Shown one piece after another: positions 38,945-49,097 of a DNA stretch of 64,000 nucleotides. The translations under genes and the position numbers were made by a program. How positions within the stretch are numbered: position 1 is the stretch's first letter; every line of letters starts with the position of its first letter. The stretch is from Helicobacter pylori (GTDB lineage Bacteria; Campylobacterota; Campylobacteria; Campylobacterales; Helicobacteraceae). The notes under the pieces were generated by a model, which saw only the letters and a program-made list of their open reading frames with translations, was not told where the DNA came from and did not search any database. The stretch spans positions 1,550,001 through 1,614,000 of the forward strand of contig CP032039.1 of NCBI GenBank assembly GCA_008032935.1. The letters are read 5' to 3'.

Positions 38945-38953
38945 TGGTAAAAT
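38945..38953 (+). promoter_or_regulatory. Extended -10 of hopM
   Basis: TGGTAAAAT, an H. pylori-style TGn-TAAAAT box, about 70 bases before the hopM ATG and downstream of the T13 tract. Confidence 0.55.
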
Positions 38954-39022
38954 GGCGAAATTTCATAAACATGACTATCATGGGAATGTGAAACCAACAA
39001 AAATCTAATAAAAGGAGAAAAC

Positions 39023-41110
39023 ATGAAAATCAAAAAATCTCTCTTACTCTCTCTTTCTCTCATGCTCTCATTATCAAGGGCTGAAGATGACGGATTTTAC
39101 ATGAGTGTGGGCTATCAAATCGGTGAAGCGGTTCAAAAAGTGAAAAACACGGGAGCATTGCAAAATCTTGCGGACAGATACGATAATTTAAGCAACCTTT
39201 TAAACCAATACAATTACTTAAATTCCTTAGTCAATCTGGCCAGCACACCGAGCGCGATCACGGGTGCGATTGATAATCTAAGCTCAAGCGCGATCAATCT
39301 CACTAGCGCTACCACCACTTCTCCGGCCTATCAAGCTGTGGCTTTAGCGCTCAATGCCGCTGTGGGCATGTGGCAAGTCATAGCCTTTGGGATCAGTTGC
39401 GGTCCTGGCCCCAATCTTGGCCCAGAACATTTAGAAAATGGGGGCGTTCGATCGTTTGACAACACGCCAAACTACAGCTACAACACCGGTAGCGGAACGA
39501 CCACCACCACTTGCAATGGAGCCAGCAATGTAGGACCCAATGGTATCCTATCTAGTAGTGAATACCAAGTTCTCAATACCGCTTATCAAACCATCCAAAC
39601 CGCTTTAAACCAAAATCAAGGAGGCGGGATGCCTGCCTTGAATAGCTCTAAAAATATGGTAGTCAATATCAATCAAACTTTCACAAAAAACCCTACCACA
39701 GAATACACTTACCCTAATGGGAATGGCAATTATTATTCAGGCGGTTCATCAATCCCAATCCAGCTAAAGATTAGTAGCGTCAATGACGCTGAAAACCTTT
39801 TGCAACAAGCCGCTACTATCATCAATGTCCTTACCACCCAAAACCCGCATGTGAATGGTGGCGGTGGGGCATGGGGGTTTAGCGGCAAGACTGGGACTGT
39901 GATGGATATTTTTGGCGATAGCTTTAACGCTATTAACGAGATGATTAAAAACGCTCAAACAGCCCTAGCAAAAACCCAACAGCTTAACGCTAATGAAAAC
40001 GCCCAAATCACGCAACCCAACAATTTCAACCCCTACACTTCTGAAGACAAAGGGTTCGCTCAAGAAATGCTCAACAGAGCTAACGCTCAAGCAGAGATTT
40101 TAAATTTAGCCCAACAAGTAGCGAACAATTTCCACAGCATTCAAGGGCCTATCCAACAAGATCTAGAAGAATGCACCGCAGGATCGGCTGGTGTGATTAA
40201 CGACAACACTTATGGTTCAGGTTGCGCGTTTGTGAAGGAAACTTTAAACTCTTTGGTGCAACACACCGCTTATTATGGCAACCAGGTCAATCAAGAAAAA
40301 GCTTTGGCTCAAACCATTTTGAATTTTAAAGAAGCCCTTAACACTTTAGGGAACGACTCAAAAGCGATTAATAATGGTATCTCTCACTTGCCTAACGCTA
40401 AGCCACTTCAAAACATGACGCATGCCACTCAAAACCCTAATTCCCCAGAAGGTTTGCTCACTTATTCTTTGGATACCAACAAATACAACCAGCTCCAAAC
40501 CACCGCGCAAGAATTAGGCAAAAACCCTTTTAGGCGCATCGGCGTGATTGACTATCAAAACAATAACGGCGCGATGAACGGCATCGGCGTGCAAGTGGGC
40601 TATAAGCAATTCTTTGGTAAAAAAAGGAATTGGGGGTTAAGGTATTATGGTTTCTTTGATTATAACCATGCTTATATCAAATCTAATTTTTTTAACTCCG
40701 CTTCTGATGTGTGGACTTATGGGGTGGGAATGGATGCACTTTATAACTTCATCAACGATAAAAACACCAACTTTTTAGGCAAAAACAACAAGCTTTCTGT
40801 GGGGCTTTTTGGTGGCTTTGCGTTAGCCGGGACTTCGTGGCTTAATTCTGAATTCGTGAATTTGAACATGGTGGGCAATATCTATAGCGCTAAGATGAAT
40901 GTGGCTAATTTCCAATTTTTATTCAATTTAGGCTTGAGGATGAATCTCGCTAGGCCTAAGAAAAAAGACAGCGATCATGCCGCTCAGCATGGCATGGAAT
41001 TGGGCGTGAAAATCCCCACCATTAACACGGATTATTACTCTTTCATGGGGGCTGAACTCAAATACAGAAGGCTCTATAGCGTGTATCTCAATTATGTGTT
41101 TGCTTACTAA
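39023..41110 (+). CDS. hopM: Hop-family outer membrane protein HopM
   Basis: 695-residue Hop protein. Signal peptide MKIKKSLLLSLSLMLSLSRA, mature start EDDGFYMSVGYQIGEAVQKVKNTG, a long variable extracellular section with Thr/Asn/Gly-rich stretches and cysteine pairs (CGPGP...TTTCNG; CTAGSAGVINDNTYGSGC), and the C-terminal barrel (NGIGVQVGYKQFFGKKRNWGLRYYGFFDYNHAYIKSN, YLNYVFAY). ATG after AAAGGAG. In strain 26695 HopM (HP0227) has a near-identical second copy, HopN, elsewhere; that copy is not in this window. Intact here, unlike hopA. Confidence 0.92.
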   Translation: MKIKKSLLLSLSLMLSLSRAEDDGFYMSVGYQIGEAVQKVKNTGALQNLADRYDNLSNLLNQYNYLNSLVNLASTPSAITGAIDNLSSSAINLTSATTTSPAYQAVALALNAAVGMWQVIAFGISCGPGPNLGPEHLENGGVRSFDNTPNYSYNTGSGTTTTTCNGASNVGPNGILSSSEYQVLNTAYQTIQTALNQNQGGGMPALNSSKNMVVNINQTFTKNPTTEYTYPNGNGNYYSGGSSIPIQLKISSVNDAENLLQQAATIINVLTTQNPHVNGGGGAWGFSGKTGTVMDIFGDSFNAINEMIKNAQTALAKTQQLNANENAQITQPNNFNPYTSEDKGFAQEMLNRANAQAEILNLAQQVANNFHSIQGPIQQDLEECTAGSAGVINDNTYGSGCAFVKETLNSLVQHTAYYGNQVNQEKALAQTILNFKEALNTLGNDSKAINNGISHLPNAKPLQNMTHATQNPNSPEGLLTYSLDTNKYNQLQTTAQELGKNPFRRIGVIDYQNNNGAMNGIGVQVGYKQFFGKKRNWGLRYYGFFDYNHAYIKSNFFNSASDVWTYGVGMDALYNFINDKNTNFLGKNNKLSVGLFGGFALAGTSWLNSEFVNLNMVGNIYSAKMNVANFQFLFNLGLRMNLARPKKKDSDHAAQHGMELGVKIPTINTDYYSFMGAELKYRRLYSVYLNYVFAY

Positions 41111-41327
41111 AAACCCTCTTTAAAAAAAAGGGGGGCTTGTTTAAAAACGCTTAAAAGCCTTTTTAAATTAAGCAAATAAAGAGATCTTGGATAATCTCTT
41201 ATAAATCGCTCTCAAGCGATAAAATTAAAGTAATCAAAACCTTATTTTTGCAATCATTAAAGAAAATTTTTTAAAGATTACCACTCTTTTTTGATAAAGT
41301 AATAATTTAGAATTTAGGGAGTTTTTT

Positions 41328-42161
41328 ATGGAAGAATCAACAGCGTTCATTTTGGCTCTTGTGGGGCTATTTACTGGCATTACCGCCGGGTTTTTTGGTA
41401 TTGGTGGGGGGGAGATTGTCGTCCCTAGTGCGATTTTTGCCCATTTTAGCTATAGCCATGCGGTGGGTATTTCGCTCATGCAAATGCTTTTTTCTTCAGT
41501 GGTCGGCTCTATCATCAATTACAAAAAGGGCTTATTGGATTTGAGAGAAGGCTCATTTGCCGCGCTTGGAGGGCTAATGGGGGCGATTTTAGGGAGCTTT
41601 ATCTTAAAGATCATTAACGATAAAATTTTAATGAGCGTGTTTGTGGTGGTGGTGTGCTACACCTTTATCAAATACGCTTTTTCTAGCAACAAGAAACCAG
41701 AGCATTTTGAAGAAATGCATTTTGATTTGCATGCGAATAACAAAACGCCCGAAAAAAAGCGCGCAATCCCCTTTGTGTCTATGGATAGAACGCATGGGGT
41801 TTTGATGCTCGCCGGTTTTGTTACCGGCATCTTTTCTATCCCGCTAGGCATGGGCGGGGGGATTTTAATGGTGCCGTTTTTGGGCTACTTTTTGAAATAC
41901 GATTCTAAAAAAATCGTGCCTTTGGGGCTATTTTTTGTGGTGTTCGCTTCTTTATCTGGGGTCATCTCTCTTTATAACGGGAAGGTTCTTGATGATATAA
42001 GCGTTCAAGCTGGGGTGATTACCGGTGTTGGAGCGTTTTTAGGGGTGGGCATTGGCATTAAGCTGATTGCTTTGGCTAATGAAAAGGTGCATAAAATCCT
42101 CTTGCTTCTCATTTATGCTTTAAGCATTTTAGCAACTTTACACAAGCTCATTATGGGGTAA
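41328..42161 (+). CDS. TauE/SafE-family membrane transporter
   Basis: 277 residues with about eight helices arranged as two repeats, each beginning with a glycine-rich signature: GITAGFFGIGGGEIVVPSAI (about residue 17) and GIFSIPLGMGGGILMVPFLG (about 168). Family members export or import sulfur-containing anions; substrate here unknown. A G7 tract at 41406-41412 inside the first signature is a potential slippage site but is in frame. HP0226-like. Confidence 0.88.
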   Translation: MEESTAFILALVGLFTGITAGFFGIGGGEIVVPSAIFAHFSYSHAVGISLMQMLFSSVVGSIINYKKGLLDLREGSFAALGGLMGAILGSFILKIINDKILMSVFVVVVCYTFIKYAFSSNKKPEHFEEMHFDLHANNKTPEKKRAIPFVSMDRTHGVLMLAGFVTGIFSIPLGMGGGILMVPFLGYFLKYDSKKIVPLGLFFVVFASLSGVISLYNGKVLDDISVQAGVITGVGAFLGVGIGIKLIALANEKVHKILLLLIYALSILATLHKLIMG

Positions 42162-42237
42162 AAATCTAAAAACGCTCAAGGGCATTTTTAAAATTAATAT
42201 CAAAAAGCTTTCATGAGCAAGCGATAATCTCTAAAAA

Positions 42238-42315
42238 AGCGCTTCTTTAGGGTTAGGGGGGTTTAGTTTGGGGGTTGTAATGGGATAGCCCCCTACCCCC
42301 TTAAAAAATGAGTTT
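42238..42315 (+). repeat. G/C-block intergenic repeat, copy 2
   Basis: Plus-strand order GCGCTTCTTTA, GGGTTAGGGGGG, GGGGGTTGTAATGGGAT, CCCCCTACCCCC, TTAAAAAATGAGTTT. The first three blocks match the minus strand of 31505-31580; the last matches 23106-23125. Confidence 0.6.
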
Positions 42316-42440
42316 GAAACAAAAAATAAAATTAAAAACCCCATTTTTAAAAAAATAAAAAGTTTTAGTTATCTTTATTTGATGAGAACAAAACCATAAA
42401 ACTTAAAAAAGAATATTTTCAAGGTAAGGGTAATTAAAAA

Positions 42441-42539
42441 ATGAATTATTTAAGGCGGTTTTTAGCGTTTTTTAAAATAACCCATAAGACAACCCAAACG
42501 CTTAAACCCTCTATTTTAACCCCCCTTAAGAGAGCTTAG
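42441..42539 (+). CDS. Possible 32-residue basic small protein
   Basis: ATG-to-TAG frame of 32 codons (MNYLRRFLAFFKITHKTTQT... to ...TPLKRA). Seven Lys/Arg and no acidic residues; a hydrophobic-aromatic first half. AAGG and AAGGG at 42421-42430 could serve as ribosome-binding site, with a ten-base spacing. It could be a small toxin-like or membrane peptide, or chance in AT-rich DNA. No homologue recognised. Confidence 0.25.
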   Translation: MNYLRRFLAFFKITHKTTQTLKPSILTPLKRA

Positions 42540-42549
42540 TCATTACCTC

Positions 42550-43629
42550 TTAATGCGTTTTTTTATCTTGGATGTATTTTTTCAATTCACCCCTTTTGAT
42601 ATAAGGGATAAACTCGCCATAACCCTCTTTTTCCATGTCTTTTAAGGGGATAAACCTTAAAGCCGCGCTGTTGATGCAATACCTTAAGCCCCCTAATTCT
42701 TTGGGCCCATCGTTAAACACATGCCCTAAATGCGCCTTACCAATACGGCTCAACACTTCAATGCGTTTCCTGTTAAGGCTCTCATCGTCTTCGTATTTCA
42801 CCACATCTTTATTGATGGGCTTAGAAAAGCTTGGCCACCCGCAACCGGAGTCGTATTTATCCGCTGAAGAAAATAACGGCTCGCCTGTGGTAATATCCAC
42901 ATAAATGCCCTCTTCTTCTTTGTTGTAATACTCATTTTCAAAAGGTTTCTCAGTGTGTTTGTTTTGCGTTACTTCATACTGGAGTTTGGTGAGTTTTTTC
43001 TTTAAAACTTCATCGCTTGGTTTGGTGTATTTATCGCTATCTACAATCACTTCATCCGCCTTTTTCAAATCAATATGGCAATAGCCACCAGGGTGTTTTT
43101 TCAAATAATCTTGGTGGTATTCTTCAGCCCTCACATAATTTTTTAACGGCTCTACCTCAATGGCGATTTTGCCTTTCACTTCCTTTTGCAATTCTTTTAG
43201 GGCGTTGTCTATCACTTCTTTATCCGCGCTATTGACATAATAAATCCCTGTGCGATACTGCCTGCCCACATCATTACCCTGCTTGTTCACGCTCACCGGA
43301 TCAATCACCTTAAAATAGTAACGCAACAACTTGTCCAAACTGATCTTTTTAGGATCATAAATGACTTTCACGCTTTCAGCATGATCACTCTCATGCAACT
43401 TTTGATAATTCGTGCTTGAAGTCTTGCCGTTAGCGTAACCAGAGCTTGCGTCTATGACGCCATAAATCCTCTCCATATACGCCTCTAGCCCCCAAAAGCA
43501 CCCCCCAGCCAAGTAAATCACTCTTTCATCGGTTTTAGGGTGTTTAGCCCCCATATTTTCATTCGCTTGCATGATCGCTCCTATTAGTAAAAAAAGATAA
43601 AAATTTTTCAAATAAGATAATATTTTCAT
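42550..43629 (-). CDS. msrAB: Fused methionine sulfoxide reductase MsrA-MsrB
   Basis: 359-residue exported repair enzyme for oxidised methionine, both stereoisomers. N-terminal hydrophobic signal ([19 protein letters not shown]). MsrA domain with catalytic Cys44 in AGGCFWGLE; MsrB domain (about 205-335) with [11 protein letters not shown] and catalytic Cys318 in [13 protein letters not shown]. Start is the ATG at 43627-43629 after AAAGGTTG. Protects against neutrophil oxidants. Monocistronic. Confidence 0.96.
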   Translation of the reverse strand: MKILSYLKNFYLFLLIGAIMQANENMGAKHPKTDERVIYLAGGCFWGLEAYMERIYGVIDASSGYANGKTSSTNYQKLHESDHAESVKVIYDPKKISLDKLLRYYFKVIDPVSVNKQGNDVGRQYRTGIYYVNSADKEVIDNALKELQKEVKGKIAIEVEPLKNYVRAEEYHQDYLKKHPGGYCHIDLKKADEVIVDSDKYTKPSDEVLKKKLTKLQYEVTQNKHTEKPFENEYYNKEEEGIYVDITTGEPLFSSADKYDSGCGWPSFSKPINKDVVKYEDDESLNRKRIEVLSRIGKAHLGHVFNDGPKELGGLRYCINSAALRFIPLKDMEKEGYGEFIPYIKRGELKKYIQDKKTH

Positions 43630-43751
43630 TGACAACCTTTGTTTTAATTTTAATGGTGTCCGCCATTATAACTAAAAAAGATGGCAATTGTTCTTTAAAT
43701 TGAGTTTAAATTTCAATAAGGCTCTGTTCTATTAGGTAACAAAAGTTAAAA

Positions 43752-45098
43752 TCACATCCATTCAACAATCTTGCCTACCGCATTGGCTTCATAGCATTTG
43801 ATAGAGGTTTTTTGACTGGGTTTTTTAGGCAAAATGGCTTTTAAAAAGCCGTAATTTTCCATTTCTTTCAATCTAGCGTTCAAATTAGGGGCTTCTAAAA
43901 TCCTGCCATTCAAACTCACTTCGCCCAAAAACGCCGTTTTATTGTCAATTTTTCTGTTTTTAAAGCTTGAAAGGATACTGGCAATGACCGCTAAATCGCA
44001 AGCCGGCTCGCTAATCTTAATGCCCCCGCTCACATTAATAAACACATCATGGCGGTTTAAAGGGATTTCTAGCTTTTTTTCCAATAAAGCGATGAGCATG
44101 TTAAGGCGGTTAGTGTCAAACCCGTTCGCTAATCGTTTGGGCGCTCCAAAACTGCACTCGCTCACCAACGCCTGAATCTCTAAAATCAACGCTCTTGAGC
44201 CTTCTAAAGTGATGGTAATGGCGCTCCCCTCCATAGGCTCTTCTTTAGAAAAAAACAAGCTTGAAGCTTCTTTAGCGCTCACCAAACCCTGCTCTTTCAT
44301 TTCAAACAAGCCGATCTCACTCGTAGGGCCAAAGCGGTTTTTAAAACTCCTTAAAATCCTTAATTCCCTACTGGGATCGCCCTCAAAATACAGCACGCTA
44401 TCTACCATATGCTCTAGCACTCTAGGCCCTGCGATGCTCCCTTCTTTAGTGATATGACCGATGATAAAAATAGCAATATCTCTTGTTTTGGCCAAACGCA
44501 TGAGCTCAAAAGTGATCTCTCGCACTTGCGAAATGGAGCCGGGGGCTGAAGAAATCTCTGGCGAATAAAGCGTTTGAATAGAATCAATCACGCAAGCAAA
44601 ATAATTTTCGCTCTCAATATTCGCCTTAATCACAGGCCAATTGATTTCATTGAGCAGATACAATTCTTTTTCTATGCAATCCAATCTAGTGGCGCGCATT
44701 TTAATCTGGCTCAAGCTCTCTTCCCCGCTCACATACAAAACCTTTTGCTGGTTTTTGGCCAAGCCAGAAGCCACTTTTAAAAGCAGAGTGGATTTCCCCA
44801 CCCCAGGACTCCCCCCCACTAAATACAGCCCTCCTTTAGCGATCCCCCCACCTAAGACAATATCCAATTCGCTTTGCGTGGAAGAAAACTTGATGACTTC
44901 TTCATGCTCAATTTCAGCGATAGAAACGCTTTTTTGCGCTTGTGGGAGCGGTTTTTTAAGCGCGTGTAAAACTTCCTTTTGGGCTTGGTTCAATTCTATA
45001 AAACTCTCCCATGCGTTGCATTGAACGCACTTACCCAGCCACTTAGGGCTTGTAAAACCGCAATGCTGACACTCAAATAAAGAAGTTTTTTTAGCCAA
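43752..45098 (-). CDS. radA: DNA repair/recombination protein RadA (Sms)
   Basis: 448 residues with TTG start at 45096-45098 (MAKKTSLFECQHCG); the longer GTG-started reading lacks a ribosome site. N-terminal four-cysteine zinc finger (CQHCGFTSPKWLGKCVQC), RecA-like core with Walker A GGSPGVGKST, the RadA-specific KNRFG motif, and a Lon-protease-like C-terminal domain. Helps branch migration during recombination and, in this naturally competent species, may influence transformation. HP0223-like. Confidence 0.95.
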   Translation of the reverse strand: MAKKTSLFECQHCGFTSPKWLGKCVQCNAWESFIELNQAQKEVLHALKKPLPQAQKSVSIAEIEHEEVIKFSSTQSELDIVLGGGIAKGGLYLVGGSPGVGKSTLLLKVASGLAKNQQKVLYVSGEESLSQIKMRATRLDCIEKELYLLNEINWPVIKANIESENYFACVIDSIQTLYSPEISSAPGSISQVREITFELMRLAKTRDIAIFIIGHITKEGSIAGPRVLEHMVDSVLYFEGDPSRELRILRSFKNRFGPTSEIGLFEMKEQGLVSAKEASSLFFSKEEPMEGSAITITLEGSRALILEIQALVSECSFGAPKRLANGFDTNRLNMLIALLEKKLEIPLNRHDVFINVSGGIKISEPACDLAVIASILSSFKNRKIDNKTAFLGEVSLNGRILEAPNLNARLKEMENYGFLKAILPKKPSQKTSIKCYEANAVGKIVEWM

Positions 45099-45209
45099 AA
45101 TACCACTCTTTTTTAAAATCACACAGCTAAAGACCAGATAAAAACAAGGTTTTGGTTTTGTTCTATAGCAAAACCCATAAAGCTAAACTAAAAACAAGTT
45201 AAAAAGTTA

Positions 45210-45443
45210 TCAAGGGCCATTTTGCTCTATTTTTCTTAAAGCCTTCAAAATATAGCGTTTGATATAAGATCCCACGCTTTCTTCTTCTTCGTTAGCCATT
45301 TTCTCTAGTTTTTGGTATTGCTCATCAGAAAAATACAAGCTTACCGCACGAGTTTTTTTATTAGCGTCTGCTTTTGGTTTGCGTCCTAGTTTATTTTTAG
45401 TTCCCCTTAAGTGAGTTTCATCTGTGTTTTTGTCGTTTTCCAT
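45210..45443 (-). CDS. Ribbon-helix-helix DNA-binding protein (HP0222 type)
   Basis: 77 residues: a disordered basic N-terminus (NKLGRKPKADANKKTRA), then an RHH fold: beta strand AVSLYFS, helix DEQYQKLEKMANEEE, helix SVGSYIKRYILKALRKIE. The MetJ/Arc-like structure of HP0222 has been solved. Regulatory targets unknown; acid-linked expression has been mentioned. ATG at 45441-45443 after GGAACTTG. Stands alone. Confidence 0.82.
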   Translation of the reverse strand: MENDKNTDETHLRGTKNKLGRKPKADANKKTRAVSLYFSDEQYQKLEKMANEEEESVGSYIKRYILKALRKIEQNGP

Positions 45444-45601
45444 CAAGTTCCTTCAATCATCATCGCAAATCGCTTCAAACAAAATAGCATATTAGCATAA
45501 AAGTAGCGTATAATGAATAATGTCGCAAGCGCTAATCATTCCTCATTTTGAGCTTATTAGCGTTCGCTTGAAAAAGGCCTTCACCCCCTAAAAAGAACAA
45601 A

Positions 45602-46582
45602 TCAAATCGGTAACACCCTGATACTGCGATCCAATAATTCCTGCAAGGCGTTTTCAATGGCAAATAAAGTCCCAGTAGTCGCGCTCATGCACCCATCGCA
45701 TGCCCCCATGTAGCGGATATACACATCAATGTAATCATCGCTTTCTTTAATGTCTAAAATCTCTAAATCCCCTCCGTCCATCATAAGCATAGCGCGGATA
45801 TTTTCATCAATGACTTTATCCACCACTTTAATCTTTTGAACCATAGTCATTTCCCTGAAAGCCAATTCCCCACTTTGGGATTTATTCGCAGCGGCTTTAA
45901 GTTTTTCAGCTTCCATTTCTTCGCGCACTTCTTTAAGAATATCCACTAGGTAATAATCCCTTTTTTCATGCCCACCCGGTCTCACACAGCTTTTACAAAA
46001 CGCGCCGGCTTTGGTGTAATTAGTGATTTCTTCAACGCTTTTTAAATCATTGAGCTTAATCACTTCCTTAATCGTGCCTAAACTCACCCTAGCGCACTCG
46101 CACACAATAATTTCTTCTTCAAAATCTTCAGCGTTTTTCCCTAAATACATGCCGGCAGCTTTTTTGATCACATCATACGCCATCACCGAGCAGTGCATTT
46201 TTTGCCCAGGCACAGCCGGCGTGTCCGGATCGTCTCTCAAGCCTCTTTCCACATCTAAATTCGTGATTTTTACCGCATCTTGGACTCTTTTATTCAAACA
46301 CAATTCTACCATCATGTCTGAGCTTGCGATCGCTGTTCCGCAACCAAAGCTTTTAAACTTCGCGTCAACAATTCTATCCGTGCTTTCATCTACAAGCCAA
46401 TACAACCTCACCGCATCACCGCATGCTTCTGCGCCATAATCCGCCACAATGAGCTTAGCGTTTTTGGCTTTAGCCTGCTCTTCGGTGATGACCCCTAAAT
46501 GCGTAGGGTTATCCATGCGCCTTTGAACTTCTTTAGAATATGCATCCCAGAGAACCGAACCCACTAAATCATGTTTTGCCAT
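45602..46582 (-). CDS. nifU: Iron-sulfur cluster scaffold NifU
   Basis: 326 residues in three modules: the IscU-like N domain with scaffold cysteines (YGAEACGDA, FGCGTAIASS, ...VELCL), a central [2Fe-2S] ferredoxin-like module (VCECARVSLG...GAFCKSCVRPGG), and a C-terminal Nfu domain (YMGACDGCMSATTGTL). In H. pylori this NIF pair is the essential general Fe-S assembly system rather than one for nitrogenase. 21 bases downstream of nifS. Confidence 0.97.
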   Translation of the reverse strand: MAKHDLVGSVLWDAYSKEVQRRMDNPTHLGVITEEQAKAKNAKLIVADYGAEACGDAVRLYWLVDESTDRIVDAKFKSFGCGTAIASSDMMVELCLNKRVQDAVKITNLDVERGLRDDPDTPAVPGQKMHCSVMAYDVIKKAAGMYLGKNAEDFEEEIIVCECARVSLGTIKEVIKLNDLKSVEEITNYTKAGAFCKSCVRPGGHEKRDYYLVDILKEVREEMEAEKLKAAANKSQSGELAFREMTMVQKIKVVDKVIDENIRAMLMMDGGDLEILDIKESDDYIDVYIRYMGACDGCMSATTGTLFAIENALQELLDRSIRVLPI

Positions 46583-46603
46583 TTTGATTCCTTTATATTC
46601 TTT

Positions 46604-47803
<1,200 letters not shown>

Positions 47804-47939
47804 TTATCTAGGTCTAAATTATGATTAAATACAAGATATTTTCTTAATTTTAACTTAAAATAAGATGAATTTTTGAAAACATTTTGAGAAATGCGAACAT
47901 CCTCCTATCAAAAACCAACAACAGCCACTACCAACCCGC

Positions 47940-48419
47940 CTAAGGTTTTTTAAGGGGTCTCCCACGCCTGTCTTTTAAAGCGTCTATCCCCCCTTGTTGG
48001 TAACGCTTCTCCCACACATAGAGTTTTTGCAATTGTTTCGCCACTTCTTTTTTAGTGGGCTTAATGCCCCTAAGGTTATAAAGAGCGGTAACCATAATAG
48101 GCTTTGGGACATTAAACCTTTGGATAAATTCCAAACAATCTTTTTTGAGCTGGGAGTCTTGCTTGTTTTTAGTAATATCCACATGGCTTAAATATTGCAA
48201 CACATAAAGGCGTTTTTCTTCATCTTCTTGCGCGATTTCTGGGGCTAACTCCATCCCTTGACTAACGCCTTTAAAAAACTTATTTGAAGCCTCTTGGGTG
48301 GGATAAACGCTCAAATAAGTTTCTAGTAAAGAAATCACTCTTTTTTGCTGTTCCAATAGTGCGTCTATCTTGGCGCTCAAACGATTTATTTTACTTTCCA
48401 TGCGTTCAATACTAACCAC
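47940..48419 (-). CDS. Coiled-coil protein with transposase-like helix-turn-helix C-terminus
   Basis: Up to 159 residues (GTG start at 48419; the ATG at 48401 gives 153; neither has a strong ribosome site). N-terminal coiled coil (SKINRLSAKIDALLEQQKRVISLLE), central helical part, and a C-terminal HTH ending KLYVWEKRYQQGGIDALKDRRGRPLKKP, which closely resembles the N-terminal DNA-binding module of IS630/IS3-type transposases and has an AT-hook-like GRP. No catalytic DDE domain is present, so it is a stand-alone DNA-binding protein, perhaps domesticated. HP0219-like by position. Confidence 0.7.
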   Translation of the reverse strand: MVSIERMESKINRLSAKIDALLEQQKRVISLLETYLSVYPTQEASNKFFKGVSQGMELAPEIAQEDEEKRLYVLQYLSHVDITKNKQDSQLKKDCLEFIQRFNVPKPIMVTALYNLRGIKPTKKEVAKQLQKLYVWEKRYQQGGIDALKDRRGRPLKKP

Positions 48420-48437
48420 TAAAAATAAATAGCTATT

Positions 48438-48456
48438 TAATCATTAAAAATGATTA
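48438..48456. promoter_or_regulatory. Perfect palindrome upstream of the HTH gene
   Basis: TAATCATT-AAA-AATGATTA, arms of 8 bases around a 3-base centre, 19 bases before the HTH gene start and 90 before the PEBP gene. It could be an operator for the HTH protein or a Fur-like site (the flanking AATGATTATTCTAATA is of that type). Confidence 0.45.
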
Positions 48457-48498
48457 TTCTAATACCATGCTCCAAATTAAGATGTGTTTTTATGATCA

Positions 48499-48507
48499 TG
48501 CTACAAT
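48499..48507 (+). promoter_or_regulatory. Extended -10 of the PEBP gene
   Basis: TGC-TACAAT, 39 bases before the ATG. The surrounding CATGCTACAATAAAA recurs word for word upstream of mnmG (52882-52896). Confidence 0.6.
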
Positions 48508-48545
48508 AAAAAACGCAAAACGATTTCAAAGAAAAAGGGCTTAAA

Positions 48546-49097
48546 ATGAAAACTTTTGAAGTAATGATTCAAACCGATTCAAAAGGGTATTTGGACGCTA
48601 AATTTGGCGGTAACGCTCCTAGAGGGTTTCTCAACCCAAACGGCTTACCCACTTATTCGCCTAAAATCTCATGGCAAAAAGTAGAAGGCGCTCAAAGCTA
48701 TGCGTTAGAACTCATCGATCATGACGCTCAAAAAGTGTGTGGCATGCCGTTTGTCCATTGGGTCGTGGGCAATATTTCTTACAATGTTTTAGAAGAAAAC
48801 GCTTCCATGATGGATAAAAGGATTACTCAAGGGGTCAATTCGCTCACTCAAGGCTTTATCCGTTCTCCTCTTAATGAAAGCGAAAAACAACGCTCCAATC
48901 TCAACAATAGCGTCTATATCGGCCCCATGCCCCCTAATGGCGATCACCATTACTTAATTCAAGTGTATGCCCTAGACATTCCTAAACTCGCCTTAAAAGC
49001 CCCTTTTTTCTTAGGCGATTTGCATGATAAAATGCGCAACCATATCATCGCCATAGGGAGAAAGGAATTTTTATACAAGCAGTTTGTAAGGAAATAG
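48546..49097 (+). CDS. PEBP (YbhB/YbcL) family protein
   Basis: 183 residues of the phosphatidylethanolamine-binding-protein fold as in E. coli YbhB: SPKISWQKVEGAQSYALELIDHDAQK, PFVHWVVGNI and YIGPMPPNGDHHYLIQVYALD are the family's signature ligand-site segments. No signal peptide, so cytoplasmic. Function in bacteria unclear. ATG after AAAGGG. HP0218-like. In strain 26695, from memory, a glycosyltransferase gene (HP0217) follows; here only about 180 non-coding bases separate it from dxr. Confidence 0.85.
   Translation: MKTFEVMIQTDSKGYLDAKFGGNAPRGFLNPNGLPTYSPKISWQKVEGAQSYALELIDHDAQKVCGMPFVHWVVGNISYNVLEENASMMDKRITQGVNSLTQGFIRSPLNESEKQRSNLNNSVYIGPMPPNGDHHYLIQVYALDIPKLALKAPFFLGDLHDKMRNHIIAIGRKEFLYKQFVRK

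Larger units (their letters stand above)
42162..42549. other. Intergenic region with repeat copies and a possible small basic peptide
   Basis: 388 bases without a standard gene. It contains the G/C-block repeat (42238-42300), a block identical to 23106-23125 (42296-42315), and a 32-codon frame at 42441-42539. No terminator or clear promoter is obvious. Confidence 0.5.

Noticed and set aside
41406..41412. G7 tract in the TauE-family gene as a phase-variation switch
   Set aside because: It encodes the conserved glycine signature in frame and is short; no evidence for length change. The same applies to G7 at 53139-53145 in mnmG.
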